From the NCBI RefSeq assembly GCF_017743735.1, contig NZ_JAGHRO010000013.1:1-48792 (forward strand): DNA of 48,792 nucleotides. The letters are read 5' to 3'. Shown here piece after piece: positions 8,263-17,652 of the stretch. The notes beneath the pieces are model-generated. The model ran no database searches. It was given only the letters and a program-made list of their open reading frames with translations, and had not been told where the DNA came from. A program made the translations under genes and the position numbers. Positions within the stretch are counted from its first letter, which is position 1, and each line of letters opens with the position of its first letter. The stretch is from Shimia sp. R9_2. GTDB taxonomy: Bacteria > Pseudomonadota > Alphaproteobacteria > Rhodobacterales > Rhodobacteraceae.

Positions 8263-9051
8263 TCAGGCTTTGGCGGCAAACACGTCGATGATGGCGTGCA
8301 TCTGATCGGCCTCTCCCACCACAAACACCCGCGCCTTTTGTGTCGCAGCCCCGGCAAAGGGCGACAGGATACAGCGCACTGATGCGCCCACACGTGCGGC
8401 TGAGAGGAAACGCGCGCGCACATCAGATACATGCAGGCCGGTTGCCGCACGCAGACAGAGCGCTTCGGCCATGGCGCAGAACAACATGCCCGGCACAATG
8501 GCGCCGTCAAATCCGGCCACTTTGGCCATCACATCATCGGTGTGGATCGGGTTGTCGTCATGGGCCAGTGCGAGATAGCGCGAAACGGCCTGCGGGCTCA
8601 AAGGGGCCAGAGACGTTGTCTCTGCCTGTGGCGGGGCCATGCGTTCAGCAAAGCTTGGCGGGCGCATCTCGCGGATCTGGGGTGCGGTGAGAAACTTCAC
8701 CCGGGTTTCCATCTGCGCGCCGCTGTCATTGAGGCCAAAGCGGAAGCTTGCGGCGGCTTCGCTGCGCTCCTGATGTAGGACAATCTTGTGACCGGCCTCA
8801 ACACGGGCGGTCTGACAGCCCAGAAAGCTCTGGCTTTCCTGCACCGCATAGGTGCCGGTGGGCGCGCGCAGGGCAGCTTTCACCTCCCAAAGCGCCGGAT
8901 CTCCAAGCAGTAGGACTTTGCCGGTGATCGGAGCTGGCAGCGACTGCGGCGCGCCTGCGAGTTCCGCCAGAAGCGCGGCCAGCGCCGCCTCCTGCGTCGC
9001 GTCCACACCGCGCTCCAGCGTCAGGGTTGTCACCGCTGTGTCCTTAGACAT
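8263..9051 (-). CDS. MaoC-like hot-dog dehydratase
   Basis: A 262-residue protein whose C-terminal half is a MaoC-type hot-dog domain: AHDDNPIH holds the catalytic D165 and H170, followed by GAIVPGMLF. The N-terminal 120 residues look like a second, less conserved hot-dog half, as in double hot-dog hydratases. It would dehydrate or hydrate a 3-hydroxyacyl chain. The start at 9051 is chosen because it overlaps the ketosynthase stop by eight bases (ATGTCTAA), a coupling arrangement. Last gene of a three-gene ACP, ketosynthase, dehydratase set. The natural substrate is not evident; an acyl-ACP made by its neighbours is inferred. Confidence 0.75.
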   Translation of the reverse strand: MSKDTAVTTLTLERGVDATQEAALAALLAELAGAPQSLPAPITGKVLLLGDPALWEVKAALRAPTGTYAVQESQSFLGCQTARVEAGHKIVLHQERSEAAASFRFGLNDSGAQMETRVKFLTAPQIREMRPPSFAERMAPPQAETTSLAPLSPQAVSRYLALAHDDNPIHTDDVMAKVAGFDGAIVPGMLFCAMAEALCLRAATGLHVSDVRARFLSAARVGASVRCILSPFAGAATQKARVFVVGEADQMHAIIDVFAAKA

Positions 9052-10288
9052 CGGCTGCAAAGGCCTCGGCAATCAGCGTTGCGTTGATGCCGCCAAAGGC
9101 GAGCGAGTTGGACATGACCGCCTTCAGCGGTGTCGCCTTGGCCGCGTTGGGCACAGGCTCCAGCCCGATTTTGGGATCAACCTCGGTGAAGTTCAGCGTC
9201 GGCGGGGCCGATTGGCGCAAAAGCGCGCCGATGGCGACGATCAGCTCCAGCGCACCGGCCGCGCCAAGCGCGTGGCCATGCACCGGTTTGGTCGAGGAGA
9301 TCTCAACACCCTCAAGCGTGTCGCCAAACACCGCGCGCAGGGCAGAGACCTCGTTCACGTCATTGGCCACCGTGCCCGTGCCATGGGCGTTCACATAGCC
9401 GATGTCGCGCGCATCCAGCCCGGCCTGACGCAGCGCCATGCGCATGCAGGCCGAGGCGCGCTCGGGATTGGGGCGCAACAGGTCACCGGCGTCTGAGTTA
9501 GTGCCAAAACCGCTGAGTTCGCAGAGAATGGTCGCGCCACGCGCCTCTGCGGCCTCAAGGCTTTCCAGCACCAGCACACCCGCGCCTTCGCCCAGGATCA
9601 TGCCATTGCGGTCTTTGCTGAAGGGGCGGTTGAGATCTGCGGTCATCACCCGCAAAAGCTCCCAGACGCGGAACACGCCGGCCTCAAGACAGGCTTCTGA
9701 GCCGCCCACAAGGCAGCGCTCCACTTGGCCGGAGGCAATCATCTGCATGCCCATGCCGATGGACTGGCTGGCTGAGGAACAGGCGGTTGCCAGACAGAGC
9801 GCCGGGCCGGTGGCGCCAAACTCCATGGAAACCCAGCTGGCGGCGGCGTTGTTCATGATCTTGGGCACCGCCATGGGATCAAGCCGCATGGAGCCTTCTG
9901 CGCCAAATTTCAGATAGTTGCGGTCCAAAGTTTGCGCGCCGCCAAAGCCTGAGCCGATGGAGACGCCGCAATTCTCCCCGAAATGCGCCTCTGTGAGGCC
10001 CGCCTGCGCCACCGCCTCACGCGCGGCGGCCAGCGCATATTCGGCGACGGGCTCACGCATGCGGTGGGGCGTTTCGCCGAGGATTTCGGCCAGATCACTG
10101 TCGGCAATCTTGCCTGCGGTTTTGACGCGCTGAATGTCGAGCGCCTCAAAGCTGATCGGTTTGACACCGGAGGTGCCGGATTGCGTGGCCTCAATCAGTG
10201 CATCCGCACCGATGCCACATGCGGAAACGGCGCCGAGGCCGGTGACGACAACTCGGGTAGAAGCAGGTCGCGCCATGGGGTGGCTCAC
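9044..10288 (-). CDS. Beta-ketoacyl-ACP synthase (FabF-type)
   Basis: A 414-residue condensing enzyme of FabF/KASII type. The triad is intact: nucleophile C170 in ATACSSA, H302 in NAHGTGT and H339 in PVHGHALGAAG, with K334. It should extend an acyl chain on an ACP by decarboxylative condensation. The start is a GTG at 10286-10288, overlapping the stop of the upstream ACP by four bases (GTGA); an ATG at 10276 is the alternative. It sits between a dedicated ACP and a MaoC dehydratase, not in a fab locus with fabD/fabG, so it is more likely a secondary acyl-chain pathway than housekeeping fatty acid synthesis. That is inferred from context. Confidence 0.85.
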   Translation of the reverse strand: MSHPMARPASTRVVVTGLGAVSACGIGADALIEATQSGTSGVKPISFEALDIQRVKTAGKIADSDLAEILGETPHRMREPVAEYALAAAREAVAQAGLTEAHFGENCGVSIGSGFGGAQTLDRNYLKFGAEGSMRLDPMAVPKIMNNAAASWVSMEFGATGPALCLATACSSASQSIGMGMQMIASGQVERCLVGGSEACLEAGVFRVWELLRVMTADLNRPFSKDRNGMILGEGAGVLVLESLEAAEARGATILCELSGFGTNSDAGDLLRPNPERASACMRMALRQAGLDARDIGYVNAHGTGTVANDVNEVSALRAVFGDTLEGVEISSTKPVHGHALGAAGALELIVAIGALLRQSAPPTLNFTEVDPKIGLEPVPNAAKATPLKAVMSNSLAFGGINATLIAEAFAADV

Positions 10289-10554
10289 GCCTCCTCAGCT
10301 TGGTGCGCTTCGATTTTGGAGATCGCCAGATCCAGCAGATCCTGCACGGTCACAACATCGGTCAACTCATTGTCGACCGAGACATAAGCGCCGTATTTCT
10401 CTTCGATCGCCATGAGGATCATCACAAAATCCGCAGACTGGATGTCCAGCTCTTCCAGCGGGCGCTCCGGTGTGATTTCGGAGGCATCCACCATGCCCTC
10501 TTCAGCCACCATCTCCAGTAGTTCCCGCGTCAGCGTCTCGCGATCGGTGCTCAT
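10285..10554 (-). CDS. Acyl carrier protein, pathway-specific
   Basis: An 89-residue acyl carrier protein. The phosphopantetheine serine is probably S40 in LDIQSADFV, where the usual DSL is QSA, marking it as divergent from housekeeping AcpP. The acidic helix II (MILMAIEEKYG) is typical. AAGGA lies a few bases upstream of the start at 10554. It is the first gene of the set and overlaps the ketosynthase start, so carrier and condensing enzyme are made together. The chain it carries is unknown. Confidence 0.85.
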   Translation of the reverse strand: MSTDRETLTRELLEMVAEEGMVDASEITPERPLEELDIQSADFVMILMAIEEKYGAYVSVDNELTDVVTVQDLLDLAISKIEAHQAEEA

Positions 10555-11670
10555 CAGCGTCCTTCCAGTCGTAAAGTCTTTTGGTCAATTCCCCCGCTAC
10601 CCGCAGGGCCTTGAGAGAGACTTTAGGTGGCCTGCCGCAAAACATCCAGCCGAAGATCGCCGCAAAAGGGCGCAAATCCGCTGTCTGTATCGCGTGGGTC
10701 TCACGTGCCTATGGGAGAGGCATAGCGAAGAGAGAATGCTGGCGCGTTTTGGTGACGCGGCACAGCGGGGTGCAGCCAAGAAAAAGGCGCCAGACACAGG
10801 AGGGAAATGGACACAACGCCCCGCCCCTCGCGTCTCTGACGCCTTCCTTGAACGCGCGCTGATGAGACAGCAGGCCGCCCGAAAAAGAGCGCCCCAGATC
10901 CCAGCACCGCCATTCGGTGCGCGCCAACCAAGCATGGCCCCAGAAGGGGTTCGCCGAAACGGCTCATAGAGCTGAGCCCCATGGCAAATGATCGGTGCTG
11001 CGGGATACGGATATCGGCACGCGGGCCGAGGCCCAAAGCAGAGATCCGCTCCCCCCTACCAACAGAGGCTGTGCTTTTCTGATAAAAAGCACCCCACTGC
11101 CAGCCTACGCTCAGGCGTTTGCCGCCGTCCTGCCTGCGTCCCTCGTCACAATGCTCCGCCCCGTGATCCCCGTGGGGTCGTGAGAGGAGCCATACGCAAA
11201 GAGTCTCAGCCAGTGTGGCAGGCGATCCGGGCCGAGTGGTGGCAGTTGAAACGCCGATGTCTCGGCCCCTTCCCCTACCGGGCCCCGGAAGACCTCAGCG
11301 TCCCGCGCCGGATCGTTGCGACCCCTTGCGTTGAGAAGGATGCTGCGCCCTGAGGGGGCGGTTTGGCAAGGAAAAACGGGCGTTTGAGAGGCGCGCGCTG
11401 GGGGTAAGGCGCGGGGCAAGCCTGTGGGTTTCCTGTGGATAGGTTGGGGATGGGTTTGGAAAGGTCAGCGATGCGGGGGTTTTGGGGGAGGATGGAATTA
11501 TTTTGTGGGGTGAGCGGCCAATGACAAAATCTATATGTCCCGCTCACCGCGACAAGTGCGAACCATATTCTCCAATCAAAAGGTCCAGTTCACAAAAATC
11601 ACGGCGCGCTCACGCTAGAGTCACGGCGTAGGGATAGCCTACCACTCATTATTAGTATGTTTACAAGTAA
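10555..11670. other. 1.1 kb region without recognisable genes
   Basis: Several open frames cross this stretch on both strands (for example 10581-10862 plus, 10701-11036 minus, 10988-11353 plus) but none has a recognisable domain, a good ribosome site or sensible composition. I looked for RNase P, tmRNA and SRP RNA signatures and found none. A hairpin, GTGCTTTT with AAAAGCAC, lies at 11071-11092, without a T-run. A DnaA-box-like pair lies at 11422-11441. The last 150 bases are AT-rich and probably hold the promoter of the next gene. An undescribed RNA here is possible but unsupported. Confidence 0.4.
11422..11441 (+). promoter_or_regulatory. Second DnaA-box-like pair
   Basis: CTGTGGGTT and CTGTGGATA separated by two bases, nearly the same arrangement as at positions 1-21 on the opposite strand. 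TGTGGATA(G) is one base away from a consensus DnaA box. No GANTC cluster accompanies this copy. Role unknown. Confidence 0.35.
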
Positions 11671-12864
11671 ATGGTGAGCCAAATGCCTGGACCTACCCCC
11701 AATGTCATTGAACAAAAATTCAAAATCTCTGAAATCGAAGCAGATCTTAAGGAGCTGCAAATCGAAGCGGCAAGCCGGCGCCCACTTGAGGAAATGGTCA
11801 AGTATGGCGCGGCAGCCTTCTTTGCTATAGGTGCCGCACTATCTTTTTTTGGATACTCGTCCATAAAGGATATTGAAACGCGACTTTCAACCAGCATGGA
11901 CCAGAAGCTTAAACAACACATATTGGATGAAACGCTGGTCACAAGCCAAGAACTGGCAAGTTTCTATGAGTTTGTGCGACAAAGCGAAGAAAATATTGCC
12001 GAATACAACGCCCTTCTTGAGGGGTACAAGGAAAGAATGGGCGATATCGACAACGTACTTCAAGTCAGCGAATTGGAAGACATTGAAGGCGAAGTGAAAC
12101 GCATTTCACAGGAGATCCAGCTTCGAGACCAGTTTTTTCAATTGCACGAAGCTTCAGCATTCAACAAGCTCACCGCAAACAGTCTTCATGCGGACGAAGT
12201 TTTTGCTGGCTCGCTTTTGGACAAAAACTGGCGCATAGGCGTTGTTTCTCGAGTTAGAGATTTCGCGAGATCTCCCGACAAAATCGCGGAAGTTTCTCCA
12301 GACGTCTGGTTTAACTTTATTCAAGATATGCGGAGCGTTCACATGCAAGCCCCCTTGCTTGAGTTAGCTGCCGCTTTGCCGAACGACCCTGCGCGGCCTG
12401 ACGTTATCGCTGTCAAACACTCAATCCGTATTGTTAGTGAGACGGATGAGGCAAGAGAAGCAACTTATCAGAACTTGCTCAACTTGGTAGTGGACGTCGA
12501 CGCTCGCTCACCGCATATCGTGCTCGCAGAAGCGTGGAATGCCACTGAAACCTACAGACGGTATTCGGATTTCATAGAGGCCTTGCATTTGGCGGCTTCC
12601 AAGAGAGAAACGGAAGAGGAACCTCCAATTTCCTACATACATGTCCTTTTATCTGAAAGTTACATGCGGCGGGGGTTCGCCGGCGATATTCAGCTGGCAA
12701 CACAAGAATTGCAAACGGCGCAAAAGATCCTTGCAGCAGAAAGTCCGATGAACCAATGGTACTCCAGTTCCTCATCAAAGCTCGCAAGCCTAATTACGCT
12801 CTTAGATGGAATGGTCCAACCGAACGCTCTGCACAATACTCACTTCCCAATCGGCGATAACTGA
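11671..12864 (+). CDS. Unknown membrane-anchored coiled-coil protein
   Basis: I do not recognise this 397-residue protein. Residues about 10-40 are charged and helical, residues 45-66 form one transmembrane segment (YGAAAFFAIGAALSFFGYSS), and residues 70-165 are rich in heptad-like E/K/L patterns suggesting a coiled coil. The rest is helical and could fold as TPR-like repeats (SYIHVLLSESYMRRG, ATQELQTAQKILAAE). The topology suggests a membrane-tethered scaffold or sensor. The start is either 11671 or the ATG at 11683, which has GGTGAG five bases upstream. Composition is clearly AT-richer than the flanking ACP and lepA genes, so it is probably acquired. No partner gene is adjacent. Confidence 0.6.
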   Translation: MVSQMPGPTPNVIEQKFKISEIEADLKELQIEAASRRPLEEMVKYGAAAFFAIGAALSFFGYSSIKDIETRLSTSMDQKLKQHILDETLVTSQELASFYEFVRQSEENIAEYNALLEGYKERMGDIDNVLQVSELEDIEGEVKRISQEIQLRDQFFQLHEASAFNKLTANSLHADEVFAGSLLDKNWRIGVVSRVRDFARSPDKIAEVSPDVWFNFIQDMRSVHMQAPLLELAAALPNDPARPDVIAVKHSIRIVSETDEAREATYQNLLNLVVDVDARSPHIVLAEAWNATETYRRYSDFIEALHLAASKRETEEEPPISYIHVLLSESYMRRGFAGDIQLATQELQTAQKILAAESPMNQWYSSSSSKLASLITLLDGMVQPNALHNTHFPIGDN

Positions 12865-13029
12865 GTGTGTTGTGCGCATCGGGTCTAAACACGTCGCTAA
12901 AACCATCCCATCGAAGATGAATACCAGACCGAAATAATACACACTCAGGCGAATGAGATCGCAGAAGTATGCTCTATTGCATGCGAGAACCGTGGGAAGG
13001 ATGCACGCGATGCCGGGACGGTACAATGA

Positions 13030-13055
13030 AAAGGCCGCTCAGTTGAGCGGCCTTT
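13030..13055 (-). terminator. Terminator downstream of lepA
   Basis: A perfect inverted repeat, AAAGGCCGCTCA (13030-13041) and TGAGCGGCCTTT (13044-13055). On the minus strand it is followed by TTC, with a T-run provided by the stem end. It lies 90 bases past the lepA stop and could also act for the plus-strand gene to its left. Confidence 0.75.
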
Positions 13056-13144
13056 GTGTTCTTGGCCGGCGTTGCGTGCCTTAAATTCCGAGGTGCGCAC
13101 GCGAAGGCTGCGCCGTTCGCTTTCGCGCACTGCTTAAAGATGGA

Positions 13145-14947
<1,803 letters not shown>

Positions 14948-15033
14948 GATGCGGGATATGATGCGGAATCTTGTGTTGGTCAAGCAGCGCTGTAGGGTGC
15001 GGGGCGGGATATTTGGCGGAAAGGGCTATTTGA

Positions 15034-16602
15034 GTGGACGACAACGCTGCAATCGACGTCATTGATGAAATTTTCCGGGAATTTGATGCCCAATATGCCA
15101 CGCTAGACCAAAAAACGCGCGAAGCCGTTCTGCTACGTTGTGCGCTTCGAGACCTTTTTAACCCTAGCTCTAGTTCAAGCCTAGACATCAGCGCCCGCTA
15201 TCTACTGCCACAATGTCGCGTTCTTATTCAGAGTCTTTGCTTGCGCCAGGCAGCGCCTCGCGGCTTCAAACAGCTTTTGAAACTCACGCGCGAAAACATA
15301 CTTCTCTCCGACGATATGATGCCTTTCGAACACGCCACGCCCGTTAAGGTTGCACGCCTGGTGCTGTTTCCAAACTTAACCGAAGAGCTGGAAGCAATTC
15401 ACGATATGGGCGTTGGTTTCGCGAGCTTCGCGCGTGAGCAAGAACTTCAAAGCGCCTGGACACTGGCAGATCGTGCCAATGACGAATACGACATGGCTGC
15501 TCAACATATTGCCAAAGTTGCACTACGAGATTGCAATCAAAGTAAGACAAATGCATTGGAAGCCAAACTTTGGCACGACCTCGGGAGACCATTTGAGAGT
15601 TCAGAAAACCTGCGAGCATATGGAGCCTACAATAAGTCTGCGGCTTTCTCTTTCTGGCGCCGGTGGTATCAAGGTTTCCTCGACGGCAAACCACTCAACT
15701 GGGAGCTCCAACGCCGCGTTGCTTTGATCGCAGATGACATCTGGGAAGCTGGCCCTGAGGCGGTTGCTGATGAAATCGAACGCATCCAAGTCCGCTATCT
15801 CGCAGATCATCTTCCTCTTGCAGAAACCATCGACCTAAACCCTGACACAGGCAAATTTCGCGCCATCCCTACTCCGATCGAAAATGCGCCTTTGATGTCA
15901 GCCTTACTGACGCAAATTTCTGACGATTTGGAAGACGCCATGGCTGGGCACAACGGCGTCACCGAAACTTCAAGCGAAGCACGAAAAATTCGGCGGGTTG
16001 TCACGCGATATGGCAATGATCCTCAGCAAGCAGAGCTAACGCTGACATCTGTGGCGAAGGGCCTTCGCCGACAACTGTACGAAACGGGCGAACTGCCGGA
16101 CAGCGGGGATAATCTCGCCCTCCTCAACTCAGTCGAGGAAGGTGTTCGCGGCATTCGGGCGAACCACCCTGAAGTCGCGGCAAATCGCGAACAACTGGCG
16201 CAGCTCGCCATTCAGGAACTGAGCGCTGAAGATCGCGAAACTCTTGAAAATGCTGCGCCGGTTCTGTCAGCCATCAGCGAAGGCGCTCTGGCAGAGGATT
16301 TTGCCGAGGACATTCCGGAGCTGATCAACGACGCATTGCTGCCCCTCCCATCTGGTGCACCAAGACTTCCGGGCGCAGACGCCAGCACAAGAGTTTTCGG
16401 GCGCTCTGCCAAAATGCGAGTGAAGCTAGGGGCGACTTCAGAACTGACGAAGAAGGGCGCTCAAGTCTTTGATAGCGATACAATAAAAACGCTTAGACTG
16501 ATCGGATTTGTCGGCGCGGGTGGCGCTGCGGTTCATCATTTCGTTCTCAAGCACTTAGATAGCATTGTGGAAATTGGTCTACGTGTGCTGGGTGTCATCT
16601 AA
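15034..16602 (+). CDS. Unknown protein with C-terminal membrane anchor
   Basis: A 522-residue protein I cannot assign. It is mostly helical and acidic. The last 35 residues contain a probable membrane segment (LIGFVGAGGAAVHHFVLKHL), which would make it tail-anchored. Residues 260-420 are rich in Leu/Ala/Glu with repeated helical patterns (LAQLAIQELSAEDRETLENAAPV). The start is a GTG at 15034 with AAGG about nine bases upstream. It is divergent from lepA with about 85 bp between starts. The composition is AT-richer than lepA, as for the unknown gene at 11671-12864, so both may be accessory insertions around a conserved gene. No enzymatic motif is visible. Confidence 0.6.
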   Translation: MDDNAAIDVIDEIFREFDAQYATLDQKTREAVLLRCALRDLFNPSSSSSLDISARYLLPQCRVLIQSLCLRQAAPRGFKQLLKLTRENILLSDDMMPFEHATPVKVARLVLFPNLTEELEAIHDMGVGFASFAREQELQSAWTLADRANDEYDMAAQHIAKVALRDCNQSKTNALEAKLWHDLGRPFESSENLRAYGAYNKSAAFSFWRRWYQGFLDGKPLNWELQRRVALIADDIWEAGPEAVADEIERIQVRYLADHLPLAETIDLNPDTGKFRAIPTPIENAPLMSALLTQISDDLEDAMAGHNGVTETSSEARKIRRVVTRYGNDPQQAELTLTSVAKGLRRQLYETGELPDSGDNLALLNSVEEGVRGIRANHPEVAANREQLAQLAIQELSAEDRETLENAAPVLSAISEGALAEDFAEDIPELINDALLPLPSGAPRLPGADASTRVFGRSAKMRVKLGATSELTKKGAQVFDSDTIKTLRLIGFVGAGGAAVHHFVLKHLDSIVEIGLRVLGVI

Positions 16603-16625
16603 AATTAAGAGCCGCGCCTGCCCCT

Positions 16626-16687
16626 GGGAGGAAGCGAAAGCGCCCTCACACTTTGTCGGCGGCAAACCTCCGGTTTGACGGGAGGGT
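16626..16687 (+). repeat. Intergenic element, copy A
   Basis: Begins GGGAGGAAGCGAAAGCGCCCT and ends GGAGGGTC. It shares that head, an internal TTTG/GGCG stretch and the GACGGG-GAG tail with the element at 22806-22866. The two copies are about the same length (62 and 61 bases). It resembles the short hairpin-forming intergenic repeats scattered in this lineage. Confidence 0.55.
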
Positions 16688-16693
16688 CCCTTT

Positions 16694-16720
16694 CGGGACT
16701 TTGCGAGGCAAAGCCCTGTC
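16694..16720 (+). repeat. Hairpin repeat, copy 1
   Basis: CGGGACTTTGCGAGGCAAAG followed by CCCTGTC. CTTTGC pairs with GCAAAG, flanked by GGG and CCC. The same sequence with a changed loop recurs at 16906-16932. Confidence 0.6.
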
Positions 16721-16905
16721 GGGCAGTGGGGCGCGGCTCGGCGGGGCCGAGCTGGTTGGGGCGTCTGTTGGTGAGTAGCAACAGAGGATCGCACCCGGCA
16801 CCGAGGGCGGCTTTCGGTTTGGCATATCCACATCCGCAAATCTCTACGTCTCGTCTAACTCAACCATGGCAAAATCGCACCCGCCCTGGGGGGCGGGGCC
16901 ACTCT

Positions 16906-16932
16906 CGGGACTTTGCGTTGCAAAGCCCTGCC
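16906..16932 (+). repeat. Hairpin repeat, copy 2
   Basis: CGGGACTTTGCGTTGCAAAG followed by CCCTGCC; the stem is kept while the loop differs from copy 1 at 16694-16720, which suggests the fold is what matters. Confidence 0.6.
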
Positions 16933-17166
16933 GTCAGCGGGGTGCGATCCGGATCACAGGTGATCCGGGGAAGGGTTAGGGTTGCGGGCGAACACCAAAA
17001 AACACCCCCAACAGCAACCACACCCAAGGCCATACCGCCGCCCCCTCCCCCCTCACCATGCCGCCACCGCTGCGCGTGGTTCCCCTTGCCCGATCTTCAA
17101 AATCAGTGTTAGCTGCCTCAATTGCACTTTGACTGAAGCCTGAATGCCATCAGTGAGGATGCTGAC

Positions 17167-17487
17167 GTGAGATATGTACCCATCGTTGTTGCGATGATTT
17201 TTGCCCCGGCGCTGAGCGGGGCGGGCTGGGCGGCGGAGGCTGATATCACCGCCGGAGAAAAGCTCTACAAAAAGACCTGCCGCAGCTGTCATGGACCGAC
17301 GGCCAAAGGACTTTCGAGCTATCCATCGCTGCGCGATCAGTCTGCGGAGTATCTGGCAGACAGGCTCACGCGCTACCGCGCGGGGGAGAAATTCGGGCCC
17401 AACACACCTTTGATGGCCCCCAATGCCAAGAAACTCTCTGACGAAGACATCACCAATATCAGCCACTTCATCACCTCGCTGGAGTGA
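17167..17487 (+). CDS. Periplasmic class I cytochrome c
   Basis: A 106-residue secreted c-type cytochrome. Residues 1-23 form a signal peptide ending WAAEA. The haem-binding motif CRSCH lies around residues 38-42, and the distal methionine is probably in TPLMAPNAKKLSDEDI. It carries electrons in the periplasm. The start is a GTG at 17167 with GAGG eight bases upstream; the nearby ATG is out of frame. It is followed after 165 bp by a PQQ-type sugar dehydrogenase, so it is a likely electron acceptor for that enzyme; this is inferred from adjacency. Confidence 0.85.
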   Translation: MRYVPIVVAMIFAPALSGAGWAAEADITAGEKLYKKTCRSCHGPTAKGLSSYPSLRDQSAEYLADRLTRYRAGEKFGPNTPLMAPNAKKLSDEDITNISHFITSLE

Positions 17488-17652
17488 CTTGGTGTCTCCG
17501 GCGCAGGACAACGGGTTTTGGCACGGACTTTTTTGAACGACGCAAGCCGGGCACGGACGGTTTATTGATAGGCCCGGCATCAATTTGGCAGGTGACACCG
17601 CAGATTTGAGCCTCTCGTGCAGCGATGACTGCAATCACGTTGGGAGGACGTA

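Larger units (their letters stand above)
16603..17166. other. Repeat-rich intergenic region
   Basis: This 564 bp spacer contains no gene I can support. It holds one copy of an intergenic element shared with the arsenic operon (16626-16687) and two copies of a hairpin repeat (16694-16720 and 16906-16932). Open frames across it are low-complexity and Pro/Arg-rich, as expected from GC-rich noncoding DNA. The cytochrome c promoter presumably lies at its right end. Confidence 0.6.

Noticed and set aside
10555..11670. Structured RNA (RNase P, tmRNA, SRP or 6S RNA) in the long spacer
   Set aside because: No conserved signature of the first three could be found, and 6S cannot be judged without folding; left as unassigned.
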